DNA of 64,000 nt. Origin: Nocardioides speluncae. Lineage in GTDB: Bacteria > Actinomycetota > Actinomycetes > Propionibacteriales > Nocardioidaceae. The first letter of the stretch is position 1. Each line of letters opens with the position of its first letter. This document shows, piece after piece, positions 60,536 to 64,000 of the stretch. The notes beneath the pieces are model-generated. The model was given only the letters and a program-made list of their open reading frames with translations. It ran no database searches and had not been told where the DNA came from. The stretch covers positions 62,001-126,000 of the forward strand of contig NZ_QEOO01000050.1 of the NCBI RefSeq assembly GCF_003121585.1, in the 5' to 3' direction. Position numbers and translations under genes: made by a program.

Positions 60536-61834
60536 TCACGCGGTGGGAGCCAGCCGGCTCAGCGCGTTGATGATTCGGTCGTGCGCGTCGCCGTCGCGCG
60601 GGTCGGTGAGGTTGGCCATCAGCTTCAGCGTGAACCGCATCAGCGCCGGCCGGGGCAGGCCGTACTTGGTGGCGTTCCGCATGAAGGTCGGGTTGCCGAT
60701 CGCCGCGGCGAACCAGCGGCCGAGCGTGAAGTAACCGCCGTAGGCCTGGTCCATCGCGGCGGCGTACCCGCTCAGGACGTGTTCGCGGCTGGGGCCGGCG
60801 GGCCGGGCGAGCGCCTGCACGATGGTGTCGGCCGCGACGTGGCCGGCCTCCAGCGCGTAGTCGATGCCCTCGCCGTTGAACGGGTTGACCATGCCGCCCG
60901 CGTCGCCGACCAGGAGTACGCCGCGGCGGTAGTGCGGCTTGCGGTTGAAGCCCATCGGCAGCGCCGCGCTCCTGATGTCGCCGACCAGGTTCTCGTCGCG
61001 GAAGCCGAGCTCCTCCGGAGTGTTGGCCAGCCAGCGCCGCATCGCGTCCTTCGGGTTGAAGCTCCGGAAGTGCGCGCTCGAGTCGAGGATGCCGAGCCCG
61101 ATATTGGCGGTGCCGTCTCCACACGGGAAAATCCAGCCGTAGCCGGGCAGCTGGTTGCTCTGGTGGGGCCTGCCATCCCAGAGCTCCAGGTGGCTCTCCA
61201 TCCACGGGTCGTCGTGCATCGGGGTCTTGTAGTAGGCCCGCGCCGCGACCGCCATCGGCCGGTTGTCGCGCCGCTCGATGCCGAGGCTCAGCGCCAGCTT
61301 GGCGGAGACGCCGTCGCAGGCGACCACGACCGGCGCCCGGTAGGTCACCTCGTCGCCCACCTTGCGACCGCGGTCGTCGACCGGCTTAGCCGTCACGCCG
61401 ACCACCTGGCCGGTGCGCTCGTCGAACACCGGGCCGGTGACGTTGGTCCGCTCGTGAAGTCTCGCGCCGGCCTTCTCGGCGTGCTTGGCGAGGATCTCGT
61501 CTAGGTCCATCCGGGCCCGGACCATGCCGTACGGCGGGAAGCTGGCGAGGTCGGGCCACGGCAGCTCGATCCGGTGGCCGGCGCCGAGAATCCTGAGTCC
61601 GCGATTCTTCTGCCAGCCCGGCGCGTCCAGGTCGAAGCCCATCGCGATCAGCTGCTTGACCGCCCGCGGGGTGAGCCCGTCGCCGCAGATCTTGTCGCGC
61701 GGGAAACTGGACTTCTCCAGCAGCAGCACGTCGAGCCCGGCGTTCGCCAGGTGGTACGCCGTCCCGGCGCCCGCCGGGCCTGCGCCGACGACGATGACAT
61801 CAGCGACCCGCGCGTCTGCGCTGGACCTGCTCAT
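60536..61834 (-). CDS. Geranylgeranyl reductase family flavoprotein (probable menaquinone side-chain reductase)
   Basis: 432 aa FAD-dependent reductase. DVIVVGAGPAGAGTAYHLAN is the FAD-binding start, LLEKSSFPRDKICGDGLTPR is the geranylgeranyl reductase block, and LLVGDAGGMVNPFNGEGIDY the second FAD motif. In mycobacteria the homologue MenJ saturates one unit of the menaquinone tail; its place as first gene of the nuo operon, with a polyprenyl synthase at the other end, supports a quinone role here. ATG 61834 follows GAGAGG; an in-frame ATG 45 bp upstream is less likely. A Rex-like site lies 54 bp upstream. Confidence 0.9.
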   Translation of the reverse strand: MSRSSADARVADVIVVGAGPAGAGTAYHLANAGLDVLLLEKSSFPRDKICGDGLTPRAVKQLIAMGFDLDAPGWQKNRGLRILGAGHRIELPWPDLASFPPYGMVRARMDLDEILAKHAEKAGARLHERTNVTGPVFDERTGQVVGVTAKPVDDRGRKVGDEVTYRAPVVVACDGVSAKLALSLGIERRDNRPMAVAARAYYKTPMHDDPWMESHLELWDGRPHQSNQLPGYGWIFPCGDGTANIGLGILDSSAHFRSFNPKDAMRRWLANTPEELGFRDENLVGDIRSAALPMGFNRKPHYRRGVLLVGDAGGMVNPFNGEGIDYALEAGHVAADTIVQALARPAGPSREHVLSGYAAAMDQAYGGYFTLGRWFAAAIGNPTFMRNATKYGLPRPALMRFTLKLMANLTDPRDGDAHDRIINALSRLAPTA

Positions 61835-61888
61835 TCCGTCGTACCTCTCGTGCCAATCGGGGGTCCGCGACCGGGTCAAAGTGTGACT

Positions 61889-61906
61889 TTGTGAAACCGT
61901 TCACGA
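61889..61906. promoter_or_regulatory. Rex-like redox operator before the nuo operon
   Basis: TTGTGAA-ACCG-TTCACGA matches the Rex consensus TTGTGAAnnnnTTCACAA at 13 of 14 fixed bases. It lies 54 bp upstream of the first gene of the operon. Rex is an NADH-sensing repressor known to control nuo in Streptomyces. The rest of 61835-62051 shows no gene. Confidence 0.65.
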
Positions 61907-62051
61907 GGTGGCGTGAGACACAGTCTACGAGGATTGAACCAGGCTGTGTACAGAAGGGGGTCGACGCGCCAATTCCGGCTCTGATCTGCGGATTTACCGC
62001 ACGTTTGCCTTGCGTAATTAACTCGGCGTCGCGAGGGTGAGTAACGCCAGG

Positions 62052-63260
62052 TCAGGGGCGTCCACCGGCACATTCGGCCGCCCGACAGGCCGCCCAGAGC
62101 TGGTCCGGCGTACGCCCTGTCTTGTTCTGGAGCCAGCTGCGGATGGCATCGCCGGACCGGTTCTGGTCGTGCAGGTAGGCGTTCAGGTCCGGCAGCACGT
62201 GACCGCCGACCGTGCGCTGGATGTAGCCCAGGAGCGCGGCCGCACACTCGTAGCCCTGCGTGTAGTGGTTGTGGTGCAACTGCTCGCACCGCGGGTCGTT
62301 GCCGCGGCCGTCCGGCGGCAGGTCGAGGTCGTAGCGCAGCCAGTCGGCGATGCCCTCGGTCACCCAGCCGGACCCGTCGCCCCGGTAGGCCTGGGCGGCG
62401 TGGGTCAGCTCGTGCGCGAGCATGCCCCAGTCGTTGGGCCTGGCCTGCACGTGCTCGACCAGGAGCGAGACCTGGTTGCTGCCCCACGGCACCTCGCCGA
62501 CCGGGCAGTTGTGGCAGAACTTGATGTCCACCCGGTTCCACTCCTGGTAGCGGCCCGCGACCACCCGGTCCCTGATCTGGCGCCACTGCTCACCGCACCG
62601 CTGCTTGCCGGCTGCGGCGGCGAAGGCCCGGGCGTTCGGAAAGGCGCCGAGCAGCTTGGCGTTGACGGTGCAGGTGATCCCCGGCGACCAGTAGATCCAG
62701 CCGCGCTGGAACTCGGTGTAGACGCCCACGCCGTCGGGTGAGGCGACCACGTCGGACGCCGGGTAGCCGAAGTCGCCGGCCTCCCAGCCGAGGTCACCCC
62801 ACGCCTCGCCGATCGCGCCCCAGACCGGGTGCGCGCCGGTGTCGGCCTTCCAGTAGATCGTGCCGCCTTGGTACACCTGGCGCTTGCCCACGCCGTCGGG
62901 GTTGGTCAGCTCGTCGGAGGTCGGGAAGCCGAGGTGCCCGCCCTCCCAGCCGGTCTCGCCCCACTTCTCGCCGATCAGACCCCAGACCGGGTGCGCGCCG
63001 CTCGTCGCCGACCAGTAGATCGAGCCGCCAGCGAAGACCTGCCGGGCGCCGCCCGATACGCCGATCTCGTACGTCGTCGGGCAGCCGAGCGGGCTGCGCG
63101 CGCCGCCCATCTCCCGGTACTTGACGCCGATCGCGCCCTGAGCGGCACTCTCCGGCAGGCAGTCCGCCGCCACGGCCGACGACGCCGTACCGACGGCGAA
63201 CGTGGCGGCGACGACCGCTGTCGCGGCAGCGGCAACGAGCACTCGACGGATCACCGACAT
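62052..63260 (-). CDS. Secreted protein with LGFP repeats and a BSP-type zinc metallopeptidase domain
   Basis: 402 aa. The signal peptide MSVIRRVLVAAAATAVVAAT ends near Ala32. Three or so LGFP repeats cover about residues 40-195 (GWEGGHLGFPTSDEL, GWEAGDFGYPASDVV, IYWSATSGAHPVWG). The C-terminal part from about 200 resembles basic secretory protein peptidases: WGMLAHELTHAAQAYRGD with the HExxH motif, and WVTEGIADWLRYDLDL with the third ligand region. LGFP repeats are thought to bind the actinobacterial cell wall, which would hold the protease at the surface. It overlaps the upstream LGFP gene by 10 bp. The ATG at 63260 is chosen for the signal peptide. Confidence 0.85.
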   Translation of the reverse strand: MSVIRRVLVAAAATAVVAATFAVGTASSAVAADCLPESAAQGAIGVKYREMGGARSPLGCPTTYEIGVSGGARQVFAGGSIYWSATSGAHPVWGLIGEKWGETGWEGGHLGFPTSDELTNPDGVGKRQVYQGGTIYWKADTGAHPVWGAIGEAWGDLGWEAGDFGYPASDVVASPDGVGVYTEFQRGWIYWSPGITCTVNAKLLGAFPNARAFAAAAGKQRCGEQWRQIRDRVVAGRYQEWNRVDIKFCHNCPVGEVPWGSNQVSLLVEHVQARPNDWGMLAHELTHAAQAYRGDGSGWVTEGIADWLRYDLDLPPDGRGNDPRCEQLHHNHYTQGYECAAALLGYIQRTVGGHVLPDLNAYLHDQNRSGDAIRSWLQNKTGRTPDQLWAACRAAECAGGRP

Positions 63261-63736
63261 GTCTGCCCCCAGGTGTCGCCGGTGCTGCGCTCCCAGTGGA
63301 TGACGCCGCACTCGAAGTACTGGACGAACCCGCCGTTGGCCCACTTGGGCTGCTCGTCGCTGGTCGGCAGCCCGTAGACGCCTTGCTCCCAACCGCGCTG
63401 GCCCCAGTAGCCGCCGATCGCGCCCCAGACCGGGTGCGCGCCGGTGCCGTGCGACCAGTACATCGTGCCGCCGGCGAAGTGCTGGCGGACGCCCTTGCCG
63501 TTGGGGTTGGCGATCTCGTAGGTGGTCGGGCAGCCAAGCGGACTGTTCGGCCCGCCCATGCCCCAGTACTTGTCCCCGATCGCGCCGTGTACGACGTTCG
63601 GGCTCAGGCAGGCCGCTGCCGACGCCGGCGGCGCCGTACCGGTGAAGCCGGAGAGGCCGACGACGGCGACGGTCAGCGCCGCCGCTGTAAGCGTCCGGGC
63701 GAACCCGAGGCGCCTGCTGCTGCGAGTGTTGGTCAT
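63251..63736 (-). CDS. Small secreted LGFP-repeat protein
   Basis: 161 aa. A signal peptide covers about the first 40 residues (RTLTAAALTVAVVGLSG). The mature part has two to three LGFP-type repeats (PNSPLGCPTTYEIANPNG, MYWSHGTGAHPVWGAIGGYW, GWEQGVYGLPTSDE) with cysteines at each end. It is homologous to the repeat region of the peptidase gene downstream and overlaps it by 10 bp, so both are one transcript. ATG 63736 is used; a GTG three codons earlier is possible. Confidence 0.82.
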   Translation of the reverse strand: MTNTRSSRRLGFARTLTAAALTVAVVGLSGFTGTAPPASAAACLSPNVVHGAIGDKYWGMGGPNSPLGCPTTYEIANPNGKGVRQHFAGGTMYWSHGTGAHPVWGAIGGYWGQRGWEQGVYGLPTSDEQPKWANGGFVQYFECGVIHWERSTGDTWGQTCR

Positions 63737-63811
63737 GGCGCCCACTATGCGAGCGCAAACCGGACAACTGCGCCTACGCCGGAAACTCTGGAAACTCCGT
63801 GCGCCGCTTCG

Positions 63812-63900
63812 CCTTGGTTTCGAGACGGTTGCTGCGCAACCTCCTCAACCAGCGGCCGGTCCGGCGGTTGAGGAGGTCGTTCTACGACCGTCTCGAAACC
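63812..63900. repeat. Two inverted copies of the 44-bp palindromic repeat
   Basis: One copy (63812-63855) reads CCTTGGTTTCGAGACGG onward; a second, inverted copy (63861-63900) ends CCGTCTCGAAACC. Together they form a large inverted repeat between the LGFP gene and the gene at the right edge, like paired REP units. Confidence 0.8.
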
Positions 63901-63923
63901 ACCGGACACTCGGCGGCCAGTTG

Positions 63924-64000
63924 TTAGGCGGCGGCGCAGTGCAGGGCGACCAACTTCATCGCGAGCAGGTGACGCGGTGGAGCCAGGTCGACACGGAGCC
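63924..64000 (-). CDS. C-terminal end of a gene cut by the window edge
   Basis: 24 residues plus stop are visible, LRVDLAPPRHLLAMKLVALH then CAAA. The pattern with LAPPxxLLAMKL resembles the C-terminal side of small nucleotidyltransferase-like (DUF6036-type) proteins, but too little is present for a real call. It runs toward the paired repeat at 63812. Confidence 0.35.
   Translation of the reverse strand, partial: LRVDLAPPRHLLAMKLVALHCAAA

Overview
The window is high-GC DNA with codon usage, operon style and gene content of an aerobic actinobacterium. The closest fit by gene order is the Propionibacteriales/Nocardioidaceae (Nocardioides-like). Signs are frequent GTG and TTG starts, many 4-bp ATGA/GTGA gene overlaps, a 13E12-type HNH endonuclease gene, LGFP-repeat secreted proteins, two-gene 2-oxoacid:ferredoxin oxidoreductase, and a 14-gene nuo operon with a geranylgeranyl-reductase-family gene before nuoA and a polyprenyl diphosphate synthase gene after nuoN. 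This genus-level guess is inference.

Left part (1-21 kb): quaternary-amine and one-carbon metabolism, interrupted by unrelated genes. The minus strand carries a betB-betA-opuA ATPase-permease operon (choline to glycine betaine plus ABC uptake), a BCCT betaine/choline carrier and an IclR regulator; purU is divergent on the plus strand. After an orphan Flp-type prepilin-like gene, a damaged DUF222/HNH gene and a secreted phosphodiesterase comes a corrinoid methyltransferase block: a non-pyrrolysine MttB-family methyltransferase, a second IclR regulator, a B12-binding corrinoid protein, a pterin:corrinoid methyltransferase, a RamA-like Fe-S activator, a DUF1638 protein and a MetF-like reductase. 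Read together these genes could take a methyl group from a betaine to corrinoid, then to THF, oxidise it, and release it as formate through PurU. Matching DNA half-sites in front of the genes support two IclR regulons.

Middle part (20-43 kb): an SDR with a KstR-like site, a resolvase-like small gene with a tRNA-like tail, a GntR-ABC operon with a perfect operator, a secreted lamin-tail protein, tRNA-Tyr, yajQ, a two-subunit Tat-exported molybdenum oxidoreductase, a MazF-type toxin-antitoxin pair with its operator, a secreted alpha/beta hydrolase, the sulfate ABC operon, korAB, a sigma factor with a membrane partner, two related small secreted proteins, and a Tat-type PhoX phosphatase behind a PHO box.

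Right part (43-64 kb): a SAM methyltransferase, then one long minus-strand operon running from a geranylgeranyl-reductase-family gene through nuoA-nuoN to a polyprenyl diphosphate synthase, with a Rex-like operator in front. Copies of a ~44-bp palindromic repeat lie in frame inside nuoG and nuoJ; another copy pair lies near the right edge. Two LGFP-repeat secreted proteins follow, one fused to a metallopeptidase domain. No rRNA, CRISPR array or complete insertion sequence was seen.
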